64,000 bases of DNA. Source: a virus. Position 1 is the stretch's first letter. Every line of letters starts with the position of its first letter. Positions 21,076 through 29,406 of this stretch are shown in pieces. The stretch is taken from IMG/VR virus record IMGVR_UViG_3300042558_005069, positions 1 to 64,000 of that record, one strand, 5' to 3'. The translations under genes were made by a program, and so were the position numbers. Below the pieces are notes generated by a model. That model ran no database searches. It was given only the letters and a program-made list of their open reading frames with translations, and had not been told where the DNA came from.

Positions 21076-22131
21076 CTACTGAAGAAAGCCGCTTAAATCA
21101 TCATTTGTTATTTTCTGTTGTGTGAAGTGTTCAGCGAAATGGATGTGGTCATGTACTCCAGAGTGCCTTCCGTCTGACCCATACACCCAATAGTGCTCCT
21201 GCATCTCCGTCTGTGGTTCATGCTCACACTCGTTGCAGTCCGTTAGTCCAAGCACCTCCCATAACCTTGGTCCGGGATGGGGGGCAAAGCCTCTTGCCGC
21301 TTGCTCTGCTTCTATCTGCCGCCAGTAGGGGAGTTTTGGGCTGATACTTTTATTAATTTCAGGCATGTTCTTTACTGGAATATAAGAATCATATTTTACG
21401 TAGTTATTCAGAACTTTTTGTTCTTTTTGCGGCCATGTTGCAAATTTAAAATTAATATTTGCAGCTGCGCATAATGATTCAAAAATATCAATTATCAAGA
21501 ATGAATAAAAAACTATCAACTCTGGAGGAATTTGATAGTTCCTGTTGTCGCCAGCGTGAATCTCAAATTCCTTGGATGATCTCTCCCCCGGGTTTGCCTG
21601 ATTTCTGGTCTCTATGTAGGCTCCAACATTCTGATCCCAATCGATGTGCCTCATATCGATCAATCCATCAACCTCATTTAGGCGATGTGGCAACCACGCT
21701 CTGTCCAAGTTTGGGATTAAGTAATATATAGTATTTGGTGCGCCGAATGAACGTATTACGTCAGCGGCAAATCCAGATTGAAAAGCAACCCCACTTCCTG
21801 GATACCCACAATTATTTACTTTCAGTTTTGTTTTTTGCTCAATGATTTTTGACCAATTCAACATTGACGGGAGAGCGCCACCTTCAGTGAAAGAACAGCC
21901 CATTGTTAGTATTTCTGGGTTCTCGTAGAATCGAGACTTTTCTCCCATGGTCTTGTGTATAAAATTTCCGTTTTCGTCACGTTCTGAACTGCTTTTAATA
22001 AATGTTTTTGCATTTTCAAGAGTGTGCCTGTTGTACGCATCTCCATAAAAAACACCATTTCTTCCGTTTGCCGGTAGTTTGGAAGAAAGCAAACGCCTTG
22101 ATTCGACGCTCAATGATGGGTAATGCTGCAT
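21076..22131 (-). CDS. SGNH hydrolase-like protein, 351 aa
   Basis: Block I reads ILTMGCSFTEGGALP (Gly-x-Ser), followed by NNCGYPGSGVAFQ (oxyanion Gly/Asn region), and the C-terminus has SGVHDHIHFAEHF, the DxxH of block V. SGNH enzymes are esterases or O-acyl transferases acting on sugars or lipids. A GGAG precedes ATG 22131. Upstream of the carbamoyltransferase in the same operon; pairing of these two activities suggests decoration of a glycan (inference). Confidence 0.75.
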   Translation of the reverse strand: MQHYPSLSVESRRLLSSKLPANGRNGVFYGDAYNRHTLENAKTFIKSSSERDENGNFIHKTMGEKSRFYENPEILTMGCSFTEGGALPSMLNWSKIIEQKTKLKVNNCGYPGSGVAFQSGFAADVIRSFGAPNTIYYLIPNLDRAWLPHRLNEVDGLIDMRHIDWDQNVGAYIETRNQANPGERSSKEFEIHAGDNRNYQIPPELIVFYSFLIIDIFESLCAAANINFKFATWPQKEQKVLNNYVKYDSYIPVKNMPEINKSISPKLPYWRQIEAEQAARGFAPHPGPRLWEVLGLTDCNECEHEPQTEMQEHYWVYGSDGRHSGVHDHIHFAEHFTQQKITNDDLSGFLQ

Positions 22132-22336
22132 CTCTATAGCTCCAATACTCAGTAAATAAAATGGTCCGGGTCGTCTGTGTGATTTTTTTTCAAAGAAAAT
22201 TTTAATTTAAATATTCTTACCCAAAAAATTAGTCTTCTTTGAATACGTTTTATCCTGTAATTAATTCTATTAATTTTAATTTTCAAATTTTTATTCCATT
22301 CATAAGTTTCTTGCCGAACTTTGCAAACGATGCAAT
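22132..22336. other. AT-rich intergenic region
   Basis: About 200 bp, strongly AT-rich with T/A runs and no frame I can support. It should hold the promoter of the leftward SGNH-carbamoyltransferase operon, but no clear pair of boxes stands out. Confidence 0.5.
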
Positions 22337-22561
22337 TTAATCATCAAGGCGATGCTTGGTTTCTCGAGCTTCAATCCATACCCGTGCTCCACACGAATCA
22401 GGCGTATCTGACTGGACAACTGTTGCAGCAACAACCCCGCACCCGCAAGGGCATATAATATCAATTGTTCTGTGATGAGTAGACCCTTTATAGGTGCGAT
22501 CGATTATGGCATCTTGTTGCTTTTTGATGTTTTGTTGATGGACATGAATGATGTGTTTCAT
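22337..22561 (-). CDS. conserved actinophage protein, CGARVWIE type, 74 aa
   Basis: Starts KHIIHVHQQNIKKQQ and ends SCGARVWIEARETKHR with a CPCGCG in between. This HV.Q..I...(x)n..CGARVW.E pattern is one of the most common small actinophage proteins, function unknown to me. Four Cys suggest zinc. Overlaps the previous gene by ATGA. Confidence 0.85.
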   Translation of the reverse strand: MKHIIHVHQQNIKKQQDAIIDRTYKGSTHHRTIDIICPCGCGVVAATVVQSDTPDSCGARVWIEARETKHRLDD

Positions 22562-23202
22562 TTTCCGTCAGTTTTGTTCACATCGTAATGATATCTGCCG
22601 TCATCGGAGGTGAGCCATTTACTACCGTCCTCCACCCCCCAGATATCATCGCTCACTAAACGCTCAATGAGGTTTTGTCCTTTTTTTGTTGTGTGTGAAG
22701 GATCCCAGAGACGTATGCGGTTATTCGGTTGTATAGCAAAGTTCCCATCTTCTCTTTCGATGACATGACCACATTTGTGATTTGCTGCATTGATTGAGTA
22801 ATTTGAATCAGTTACGTTCATTTCTGGATGATGCCAATCAAGGGTAAACATGTACTTGCCGTCCACGTTCTCTTTGTGGCGGTCAACATAAGACATAGAC
22901 CTTCCGCGCATATGTTCAAAAGTCGTGACCGATATATAAGGAGAAAAACAATTCCACATTACTAAATCGTAGATTTCTACTTCAGGGCTATCTTCACGCA
23001 TACAAAAAGCATTTATTGGAGCTCTCCACCAAACTCCACCGTCCTCCATGAGAAAATGAAAAACAGGAGCCCTATCTGTAATGGAAGCTACGCCGAATAT
23101 AACTACGGGAAATTTTAGGTGATGACTATCGACCTGATTCCGTAAGAAATTTCCTCTTACTAAACAGTGAACAGGCGGAGTGTTTGCATTTAATTCTGGC
23201 AT
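22558..23202 (-). CDS. conserved phage protein, 214 aa
   Basis: Contains FPVVIFGVASITDRAPVFHF and EDGGVWWRAPINAFC, a pattern I associate with a conserved phage protein of unknown function. The remainder is aromatic and His-rich (DWHHPEMNV). It precedes and is coupled to 22337-22561. A virion or tail-related role is possible but not shown. Confidence 0.75.
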   Translation of the reverse strand: MPELNANTPPVHCLVRGNFLRNQVDSHHLKFPVVIFGVASITDRAPVFHFLMEDGGVWWRAPINAFCMREDSPEVEIYDLVMWNCFSPYISVTTFEHMRGRSMSYVDRHKENVDGKYMFTLDWHHPEMNVTDSNYSINAANHKCGHVIEREDGNFAIQPNNRIRLWDPSHTTKKGQNLIERLVSDDIWGVEDGSKWLTSDDGRYHYDVNKTDGK

Positions 23203-23250
23203 GCTAAAAACTTAGCATATGCAAACTTGACATGCACAATAGAATTATTA

Positions 23251-23574
23251 CTAAGAAATTTTTGATACGTATTTAGACATTGCATCCGATGCCCGTTCAA
23301 GTATGTCATCAAGCATCTCCGGGTCCATAGGGAGAGACATCATTGTTGGGTCTAATCTTAACCATTCGCAGTTTAGTACTTCCCGAAGGGCGCGATGGAG
23401 TCCATCAGCTACCACGGTCCACTCGTCGATTTCTCTGCGCATATCGCGCATGGACTGTCGTATAGCAACAAGGTCAGCTCTTTGGGTTGGCGTAAGTGGC
23501 GCTGAAATCTGAACGGATTCAGCGGATGTTGATATTTTTTTAGTAGTTAGATTCATGCTCTTTGTGTTATCCAT
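23251..23574 (-). CDS. hypothetical helical protein, 107 aa
   Basis: After a Ser/Thr-rich leader, residues 30-60 form a charged helix (RADLVAIRQSMRDMRREIDEW) with coiled-coil character, and the C-terminus has MMSLPMDPEMLDDILERA. Its composition suggests a protein-interaction adaptor. No family recognised. Confidence 0.65.
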   Translation of the reverse strand: MDNTKSMNLTTKKISTSAESVQISAPLTPTQRADLVAIRQSMRDMRREIDEWTVVADGLHRALREVLNCEWLRLDPTMMSLPMDPEMLDDILERASDAMSKYVSKIS

Positions 23575-23624
23575 ATCTTCATCTTATCCGTTTGTGGCTT
23601 TTTACGCCATCAGTTTACAATTTT

Positions 23625-23993
23625 TTACCAAACCTCAAAACCGCCACAGCTTTCTAAAAAAAACAAAAAAGATGAAGAAATTATTGATTGATAACCTGCC
23701 GGACTAAGTCTAAAGTTCTCATCAATTGAATATGGCCTAAAATCTTTATATTTATCAAAAGATTCTTCAATGCTTAAAAAATTTGCTTTCTCTCTCAACG
23801 TATCGCTTATTCGTGCGCAGTCCTGCGCAGATAATGAGAACCCATCGGAGAACATCATCTTTCGTGCTTCACTCTTGTCTATGGCCAGAAGATGATGCAT
23901 GATTATTAAGTAATCATGCCAAATCCACGTATTTAGGCGAAATGCTTTGCCATAAGAATTCAAAGGAGAAATTCCAATTAGATCATACGCCAT
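23625..23993 (-). CDS. hypothetical protein, 122 aa
   Basis: Overlaps the glycosyltransferase gene by 11 nt and so is probably translated from the same message. Helical first half with His/Trp (NTWIWHDYLIIMHHLLA), then a Ser-rich hydrophobic C-terminus (SIISSSFLFFLESCGGF). It may be a partner of the glycosyltransferase. Confidence 0.7.
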   Translation of the reverse strand: MAYDLIGISPLNSYGKAFRLNTWIWHDYLIIMHHLLAIDKSEARKMMFSDGFSLSAQDCARISDTLREKANFLSIEESFDKYKDFRPYSIDENFRLSPAGYQSIISSSFLFFLESCGGFEVW

Positions 23994-24942
23994 TTTGTGT
24001 ACTCTCTTCCGAGTGAATGCGCGGTCCCATGTGGGTGCTGCTTAAGGAAAATTTAACGTCCAACTGCTGATATGTTTTTATGCTTAGTTTAGGGTCTTTG
24101 GGATCTGTTCGATGTTCTGGCAAATCAACGTATCCACATCTGACCATTGATGATTGATCTTCTGGATCCATGAATTTGTCAAAAATATTAGAAATGTAAC
24201 TTAAATAATTTTTATTGAGAACATCCGACCAGCGCAAACTCCCGTTAAGTTGAATTAAAGCTTGATCAAAATTCCTAAGAACTAACCCTTCTTCTAGATG
24301 TCCGTCGCTTTGGGGGTCGTGATACATTGGAGAAAGCCTTATTTTTTCTTTTAATTCTGGATCTATCGACTTCCATAGTTTATTAAGTACAGCAGTTATC
24401 AGCCATGGTCCACAATCCGGCCCAATTGCATGATCTTTCTTTTCGATCAAAAGATGACACATTTCTTCAGCGGCGTCACAAATTGCATTTATGAAAATAT
24501 TGTTTGGAGTTGAGCCAATAAAGTCGTTGTTTAACGCCAGGACATGATCTCGCTTCCCGAGCATGGAGACAATCAAATCTGATGGTTCAAAGTATTCTGG
24601 CGGTACGCCTACCGCTACGAACTGCTTACTCAAATCAACAAATTTAGTAATCGGCATTTTGGCGGCAATGTCGCAGTCTACGTAAATGCCTCCTAGGCTC
24701 TGCAGAACGACTATCCTCCAGATATCGGACTTTCCATTCCCGGTAATGTATGGATACCGAATAATTTTTGAAAATCGTCCATTTTGGAGACTATCTATTT
24801 GATCGATTGCCTCTTCGTTAGAAACGTATCTGTATTCAAAATCTGGATTTATTTCGCGCCACGTACCGGTTGCGGCCTCTATATATGGAGGGAGCTTATC
24901 GCCGGGGAATCTGTGCGTTTGCCAAATTGTTTTGGGAATCAT
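23983..24942 (-). CDS. glycosyltransferase with DXD motif (Gly_transf_sug type), 319 aa
   Basis: IPKTIWQTHRFP at residues 2-13 and SDIWRIVVLQSLGGIYVDCD (72-91) are the hallmarks of the GT32/OCH1- and toxin-like family; D89-x-D91 binds the metal-nucleotide-sugar. The acceptor is unknown. It lies within a cluster of carbamoyl-, sulfo- and oxygenase genes, which makes modification of a host or virion glycan likely. Ends in a polar tail. Confidence 0.9.
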   Translation of the reverse strand: MIPKTIWQTHRFPGDKLPPYIEAATGTWREINPDFEYRYVSNEEAIDQIDSLQNGRFSKIIRYPYITGNGKSDIWRIVVLQSLGGIYVDCDIAAKMPITKFVDLSKQFVAVGVPPEYFEPSDLIVSMLGKRDHVLALNNDFIGSTPNNIFINAICDAAEEMCHLLIEKKDHAIGPDCGPWLITAVLNKLWKSIDPELKEKIRLSPMYHDPQSDGHLEEGLVLRNFDQALIQLNGSLRWSDVLNKNYLSYISNIFDKFMDPEDQSSMVRCGYVDLPEHRTDPKDPKLSIKTYQQLDVKFSLSSTHMGPRIHSEESTQNGV

Positions 24943-25006
24943 GCGCTAATGCTAGCACTTTTGGCAACTGCATGGAAGTTCGTAAATTACTACAGAACTT
25001 TGCCTC

Positions 25007-25052
25007 CCAAGTACTTAAGAATGGTGTAACCAAGTACTCAAGAATGGTGTAA
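25007..25052. repeat. two tandem 23-bp repeats
   Basis: CCAAGTACTTAAGAATGGTG-TAA (25007-25029) is repeated at 25030-25052 with one change. It stands just upstream of the rightward gene 25097 and could be a duplicated activator or promoter element. Confidence 0.85.
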
Positions 25053-25096
25053 TATTTGTATGTTCTGTTTTTTCTATATCACATAAAGGATTAAAA

Positions 25097-25447
25097 ATGT
25101 CAACAGCAGCACTCGCCCCATCAACCATCACATTGAACATTGCTGGCGGACTTGCCACAACTAGCATCGTAACCATGAGAATGCCTTTTGCTGGCAAAAT
25201 CACTGGCGCTACCGTCGCAGTAACCACAGCCCCAGTGGGCTCAGCACTTACCGCAGACCTTAAAGTCGGTTCTGATGTAGCAGCAGCGTTCTCAATTGCA
25301 GCCGCAGCAACTTCAGCCGCAGGAACACTTACTGCAGCCAACTGCGATTTCACAGAAGGCGCCCTTGTCAGCCTTGACGTTTCAGCTGTTGGTTCTAGTA
25401 CTGCCGGTTCAAACATAACTGTCGCATTCACGGTTGTTGAAGGCTAA
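25097..25447 (+). CDS. Ala/Thr/Val-rich beta protein, likely structural, 116 aa
   Basis: Low-charge, strand-forming sequence (TITLNIAGGLATTSIVTMRM; GKITGATVAVTTAPVGSALT) typical of small virion decoration or fibre domains. It is the only rightward gene in the island, has AAAGGA at good spacing and a textbook terminator, and therefore looks like an independently and strongly expressed product. Structural role is an inference. Confidence 0.75.
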   Translation: MSTAALAPSTITLNIAGGLATTSIVTMRMPFAGKITGATVAVTTAPVGSALTADLKVGSDVAAAFSIAAAATSAAGTLTAANCDFTEGALVSLDVSAVGSSTAGSNITVAFTVVEG

Positions 25448-25470
25448 GTAGTTCAACCTCCTACGATTAG

Positions 25471-25498
25471 GACGCCTCCTTCGGGGGGCGTCTTTTTT
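25471..25498 (+). terminator. intrinsic terminator
   Basis: GACGCCTCC / GGGGGCGTC stem with TTCG loop followed by TTTTTT. A classical rho-independent terminator, 24 nt after the stop of 25097-25447. Confidence 0.93.
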
Positions 25499-25502
25499 GT
25501 TT

Positions 25503-25586
25503 CTAGGGTTTTTTGCTTATCTTGTAAATGTATATTGTGACAATAAGATTTATTAGACCAATCGACCAACCGATGTAGTGCTTCAT
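25503..25586 (-). CDS. 27-aa membrane microprotein
   Basis: MKHYIGWSIGLINLIVTIYI followed by YKISKKP: a single membrane helix with a basic tail. Its ATG overlaps the thyX stop as ATGA, so it is probably made by translational coupling. The tail coincides with the far side of the convergent terminator. Function unknown. Confidence 0.6.
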   Translation of the reverse strand: MKHYIGWSIGLINLIVTIYIYKISKKP

Positions 25587-26263
25587 GGAGCGATTCTCCC
25601 ATTTTTGATCCAAGCCTCGTGCGTTATTGGCATTTGACTTTCAAATATTCGCTCTACTTCTTTTGCGCATTTACGTATGTCAACTTGCGCTGATTCGGCG
25701 GTTCTGAGTGAAAGAAAGTTCATTAGTGCTCGCGCGTTTACCGTCCAGTAGAACTGCGTGTACATAGAAACTGGGAGAACAGATCTGGCCAGCTCTTTCG
25801 CCACGCCCATTTCAAGTAGCTCCAGATATGAATTATATGCGGATATGTTGTTTTCTTCTATTATTTTTTTAGCCTTTTCTGCATCACTTAAGTCCATTTT
25901 TTCAAATGTATAAGAACCTGGTTTGCCTGTTTGCTTGCGGACGTCTTCCAGAAGTGGAGAAAAAAACTCGTTTGGGACCTCTGAGTAGCGGGCTGAGAAT
26001 TCATTAAAAGAACCTATCCTGTGGCGGAACCACTCTCTGGCTACGAAAATTGGGCATTTAATGTGGAATCTAAATGAGTTATGCTCAAACGGTGTGCCGT
26101 GACGCTCTCTCATTAAGAAATTTATTAACCCAACGGCTGAAGCATCCATATGCTCAGAACTCTTTGCAAAAGATACCCTTGCTGAATTTACTACCGAAAT
26201 ATCGTCTGCCATGAAGCCGTCTAGTCGCACGAAGCCGTATGTTTGATTTGATTTATTTTCCAT
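25583..26263 (-). CDS. thyX: flavin-dependent thymidylate synthase ThyX, 226 aa
   Basis: Carries the complete ThyX signature RHRxxSxNExSxRY at residues 80-93 (RHRIGSFNEFSARY) and the usual C-terminal helical half with Arg/Thr residues for dUMP binding. ThyX methylates dUMP to dTMP using FAD, NADPH and methylene-tetrahydrofolate. Full length. Its presence beside RNR and thioredoxin genes elsewhere in the window indicates phage control of dNTP supply. Coupled to the 27-aa protein downstream. Confidence 0.96.
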   Translation of the reverse strand: MENKSNQTYGFVRLDGFMADDISVVNSARVSFAKSSEHMDASAVGLINFLMRERHGTPFEHNSFRFHIKCPIFVAREWFRHRIGSFNEFSARYSEVPNEFFSPLLEDVRKQTGKPGSYTFEKMDLSDAEKAKKIIEENNISAYNSYLELLEMGVAKELARSVLPVSMYTQFYWTVNARALMNFLSLRTAESAQVDIRKCAKEVERIFESQMPITHEAWIKNGRIAP

Positions 26264-26317
26264 AGATCCCCTGATTAAAATACAAAATACAATTTAAAAG
26301 TTTGATAAAAAAATTTA

Positions 26318-26599
26318 CTAATGATGTCTGCTTCGCCACTCTATCAATCTGTCAATCTTTGCCCAAATGGTAGGAAGCTTATTTCTTTGTTTTTTTATTT
26401 TTCGAGAAATAGAATAAAATTTAATTGACTCGTTGTTTATTGAAAATTCAATATCGTCGATTAGGTATTTAATGTAGTTGTACTTGACGAGAATATGTTT
26501 TCTGCAAAGCTCATTTATCTCGGTGCATTCTTTACAGTCTCTCCGAGGCTTTAAGTCAGTGTCTTGATCATTGGTGAGAGTATTTTTTTTAATTTCCAT
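26318..26599 (-). CDS. hypothetical basic protein, 93 aa
   Basis: An N-terminal DCKECTEINELCRKH cluster (three Cys, one His) is followed by a basic helical region rich in Lys, Ile and Asn. A zinc-stabilised nucleic-acid-binding protein is plausible. No family recognised; lies between thyX and the sulfotransferase. Confidence 0.65.
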   Translation of the reverse strand: MEIKKNTLTNDQDTDLKPRRDCKECTEINELCRKHILVKYNYIKYLIDDIEFSINNESIKFYSISRKIKKQRNKLPTIWAKIDRLIEWRSRHH

Positions 26600-26622
26600 T
26601 TTTATCGAGACCTTTGCATTTT

Positions 26623-27324
26623 TTAAATATAGCTAAGATGAGTTAATCTTTCACTTAATATAAGTTTAGTTTGTTCTTCGTTAACTTTTACCCCAAATCC
26701 GTGCAGTGAATCAATTAGGTATTTGGGGTTGCCGCTCCAGATGTCGTGATCGACAACGAGTACCTTGTTGGGGCCGAGCAATTCGGACTCGGCAACATCT
26801 AGCAACCAATCGCGACATTGTGCGATTTCATTTATAGAATCGTCACTATATTTCCAAAAAGAAGAACGTGAAACGTCTAGCGGGTTCCTCACATTGAATA
26901 TGAACTTAGAATCTGGAAATATTCTTGCCATGAACAGCAGGACTTCTGTGCTGAATTCAGCACCGTCACGCGCAGGGTTAATCATCGTCTCTTTCCACCC
27001 AGAGACGATCGTGCCCTCCCCTGGCTGCAGGATGATGTCGTGGAAGAAATTAACAATGGAGTCTTCCATGTTTGGCAGATTAACTAGATCGATTCCCTGG
27101 ATAGGGCTCAGATCACTGCCTACGGGTACTTCGGGCATTAGCTTTGGCACCTCAGAGATGAGGTTGCTTATGTCGCGAAATATTCTGTAGAAATTGTTTA
27201 TGATCCCGATTGACTCGCCCCTGATCGTATGGTCACTAGCCGTATTGACAACTCTCAACAAAGTTGTGGACCCGGTCCTAGGGTAAGTAATTATAAAAAG
27301 GTGTCTAACTTTTGATTGATTCAT
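26623..27324 (-). CDS. PAPS-dependent sulfotransferase, 233 aa
   Basis: The 5'-phosphosulfate loop TYPRTGSTTLLR (13-24) and the 3'-phosphate motif FNVRNPLDVSRSSFW (about 141-155) define a P-loop sulfotransferase, which moves sulfate from PAPS to a hydroxyl on a sugar or small molecule. Somewhat short but with all core parts. It starts 2 nt after the stop of the first oxygenase gene, indicating an operon of oxidation and sulfation. Confidence 0.88.
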   Translation of the reverse strand: MNQSKVRHLFIITYPRTGSTTLLRVVNTASDHTIRGESIGIINNFYRIFRDISNLISEVPKLMPEVPVGSDLSPIQGIDLVNLPNMEDSIVNFFHDIILQPGEGTIVSGWKETMINPARDGAEFSTEVLLFMARIFPDSKFIFNVRNPLDVSRSSFWKYSDDSINEIAQCRDWLLDVAESELLGPNKVLVVDHDIWSGNPKYLIDSLHGFGVKVNEEQTKLILSERLTHLSYI

Positions 27325-27326
27325 AT

Positions 27327-27950
27327 CTATCGCTCGTTGTTTATGTTGGTGCCCAAAAATGCCTTATTCAAATACCCAGGCTGCGCAAAAGAGGACCAGT
27401 CGGAAACAACGGTCTTGTCTGGCTCTGCTGGTTTGTAATTTGCGCTAATGCATATTCTGGGGTCATCACTCCAATGGCGATCCGTGTAGTGATCTAGATA
27501 GGAATTGAATATGACTAGCTTCCCTACGCTCGACTTGACCACAATTCTTTTCTGCATAGTGTTGCAGTAAGAAGCGTAAAAGTGAATATTGGCTCCGCCC
27601 TCAGGAGCGGATGGGTAATAAGCGACCGAATAGTACTCCTCTGGGTGAAGCTGGTAATTGTTTTTGTGGTTGTGCTGAGGAACAGATCCACCGGAGCTCA
27701 TTGAGAGCATCCAGAACTGCTTGCAGATCATCTGCTTTTGCGCAACTGTGTTCACTCTAAGTGAAATCTCATTTTCTAATTTAAGTGTTTCTGGCCCAGC
27801 TTCCGGAAACCGAACGTCAGCTAAATTTTGACTGTTTTCAGGGTTTGAGTAAAATTTATTCAGTTCATTCACTAAAGCAAAATTGTCTATAGATGTGATC
27901 GTTGATTCAAAAACACTTTGCTGAATAAGGGGAATTTCTCTTATATCCAT
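27327..27950 (-). CDS. 2-oxoglutarate/Fe(II) oxygenase-like protein, 207 aa
   Basis: QHNHKNNYQLHPEEYYSVAYY (about 103-123) supplies the first iron ligands, and LVIFNSYLDHYTDRHW...RICISANY gives the distal His and the Arg that grips 2-oxoglutarate. This matches the phage 2OG-FeII_Oxy_5-type proteins, probably hydroxylases. Tandem paralogue of 27960-28592. The substrate could be a nucleobase, protein side chain or glycan. Confidence 0.82.
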   Translation of the reverse strand: MDIREIPLIQQSVFESTITSIDNFALVNELNKFYSNPENSQNLADVRFPEAGPETLKLENEISLRVNTVAQKQMICKQFWMLSMSSGGSVPQHNHKNNYQLHPEEYYSVAYYPSAPEGGANIHFYASYCNTMQKRIVVKSSVGKLVIFNSYLDHYTDRHWSDDPRICISANYKPAEPDKTVVSDWSSFAQPGYLNKAFLGTNINNER

Positions 27951-27959
27951 AGATGGATA

Positions 27960-28592
27960 CTACACCATTCTAGGGTTCTCAATTACCGGCCTGTCCCAGT
28001 AGATAGACCAGTCTGCGTTTGGGGTCTTATTTGGTTCAATGGGGGCGAGGTTCATACTTACAGATATTCTTGGTTCATCTATTCTGTGCCTAGTAGTCAT
28101 GTGCGTCATGTACGAGTTAAATATGACCAGCAGCCCAACTGACGGAACAATAGTTAATGTTCTCTGCATAACGCCGCACCATTCAGTTGCAAACATTAAT
28201 TCAGCAGAGCCCAATGATGCTTCTGGGTAGTAAACAATAGAAAAGTACTCTTCTGGGTGTGTGTGAAGATTTGAGTAGTGACTGTGAGAGATCACGCTTT
28301 GATTTTTAAGTAAATTTACAGCCAATATGTCTTCGACTTTATATTCTTTTCCAGTCAGCTCTTTGATCGTTTCCAAAACCCTATTCTCTAGTTTTGTGAT
28401 TTCTGGAGTAATCGGAACGATGATGTCGTCGAAGTGCACAAAGCCATTTTTTGTCCAGCCGATAGTTTTTTGATCCTTTGTTGTGCTAATCCCGTAATTG
28501 TTAAGGTCGAAAATAATTTGTTCGTTATTGATATCATCCAGGATCGCCGTATGTATGTTTTGAGATATTACTGGAACTGTTTTTATCGTCAC
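27960..28592 (-). CDS. 2-oxoglutarate/Fe(II) oxygenase-like protein, paralogue, 210 aa
   Basis: The same layout as the neighbour: SHSHYSNLHTHPEEYFSIVYY, then LLVIFNSYMTHMTTRHRID and RISVSMN. Residues expected for iron (His...His) and 2OG (Arg) are present in both copies, so both may be active, perhaps on different substrates. Overlaps the next gene upstream by 4 nt (ATGA). Confidence 0.82.
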   Translation of the reverse strand: MTIKTVPVISQNIHTAILDDINNEQIIFDLNNYGISTTKDQKTIGWTKNGFVHFDDIIVPITPEITKLENRVLETIKELTGKEYKVEDILAVNLLKNQSVISHSHYSNLHTHPEEYFSIVYYPEASLGSAELMFATEWCGVMQRTLTIVPSVGLLVIFNSYMTHMTTRHRIDEPRISVSMNLAPIEPNKTPNADWSIYWDRPVIENPRMV

Positions 28593-28786
28593 GGTAGGCC
28601 TTGAGTTTGCGGAATGTTTCTAAAATATTTTTCTTCGGGAAATATTTCTTCTACGACTACAGGGATTTCCTTGCATAGTCCACATCTTCCGGAATATGCG
28701 TAGGCGTGACTGATGTGACAAGGCCAATCTCTGCAGCAACGAAGTACTATAACTTCATTAAAAAAGTTTCCAGTAAACTCAGCCAT
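28589..28786 (-). CDS. small Cys-rich protein, 65 aa
   Basis: RCCRDWPCHISHAYAYSGRC followed by GLCKEIP contains five Cys and two His within 25 residues, a likely zinc or redox-active knuckle. GAGA lies 7 nt before ATG 28786; an ATG 6 nt earlier is too close to it. It precedes the oxygenases and overlaps both neighbours, so it could be an accessory factor for them. Confidence 0.7.
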   Translation of the reverse strand: MAEFTGNFFNEVIVLRCCRDWPCHISHAYAYSGRCGLCKEIPVVVEEIFPEEKYFRNIPQTQGLP

Positions 28787-29045
28787 TGGCATTTCTCGTG
28801 TTCTTTTTTGTGGTCACTATGTGCGCCGCAGCTTCATGTCGATCCGGCATTGCGCGAACCAGTATTGCTAGGTCCACAAGGATGTCCATCAATTCACTGT
28901 CCTTGAGTTCTTGCTCTTCTTCAAACCATGCAAGCAGCTTGCCATTGGCGTACTCGTCCCAGATTATGGCCATTGCTTGAACTGCTGTCGTGCCGAGGTT
29001 GTAGTAGTTCTCCCAGATCAGATCCCGTACCTCTAGGTTGCTCAT
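28779..29045 (-). CDS. hypothetical protein, 88 aa
   Basis: A short helical protein, MSNLEVRDLIWENYYNLGTT onward, with an acidic centre and basic C-terminus (TTKKNTRNANG). GAAGGGGAA before ATG 29045, which overlaps the previous stop as ATGA. Family unknown; part of a run of four coupled small genes (28589-29406). Confidence 0.7.
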   Translation of the reverse strand: MSNLEVRDLIWENYYNLGTTAVQAMAIIWDEYANGKLLAWFEEEQELKDSELMDILVDLAILVRAMPDRHEAAAHIVTTKKNTRNANG

Positions 29046-29263
29046 TTCCCCTTCTTCCATATGTGTGCATTTCTTGTGTAAACGAGAATATAGGAAATCG
29101 AACCAACTATAAACCCGTAAGTTTTTGTTTGCAACGCAAAAACAATCCAAAGACACTCCATGACTATGAGCCACAGAAATGCTTCCCAGCGTTTTTTCCC
29201 AATAAAGTACATCCCCAGTACTCCCATCCCGGCCAGCAGCCAAGACCACTGAAGTGGTGTCAT
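29042..29263 (-). CDS. small membrane protein, 73 aa
   Basis: Three hydrophobic segments (around WSWLLAGMGVLGMYFI, FLWLIVMECLWIVFAL and YGFIVGSISYILVY) with Lys/Arg between them. The ALQTKTYGF..G...Y..VY.RN arrangement recalls the PnuC-like half-transporters found in phages, but this protein is much shorter, so a transport role is unproven. Coupled by ATGA on both sides. Confidence 0.7.
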   Translation of the reverse strand: MTPLQWSWLLAGMGVLGMYFIGKKRWEAFLWLIVMECLWIVFALQTKTYGFIVGSISYILVYTRNAHIWKKGK

Positions 29264-29406
29264 TTTTTCTTTTTCTTTATCTTGTACCCATTGAGTTTAA
29301 GTTCTTCTACGATATGTTCAGCTATCCCTTTGTTCAGGCAGATTCCTTTATGAACAAGGGCCTGTGTAATAACGTCAAGTTTTTTGTTTTCATATATTGG
29401 TTGCAT
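29260..29406 (-). CDS. small basic protein, 48 aa
   Basis: MQPIYENKKLDVITQALVHK, then GICLNKGIAEHIVEELKLNG and a poly-Lys tail. CAGGAGG lies 6 nt before the ATG and its stop overlaps the next gene as ATGA, both strong signs of a real gene. Two short helices plus basic tail may bind nucleic acid. Confidence 0.75.
   Translation of the reverse strand: MQPIYENKKLDVITQALVHKGICLNKGIAEHIVEELKLNGYKIKKKKK

Noticed and set aside
25015-25431. Ala/Val-rich antisense frame opposite 25097-25447
   Set aside because: The sense strand has the ribosome site and intrinsic terminator; the antisense frame is a compositional shadow.
27327-28592. TET/JBP-type base hydroxylases
   Set aside because: The two oxygenases match the phage 2OG-FeII_Oxy_5-like layout; I see no TET/JBP signature, so I do not claim DNA base oxidation.
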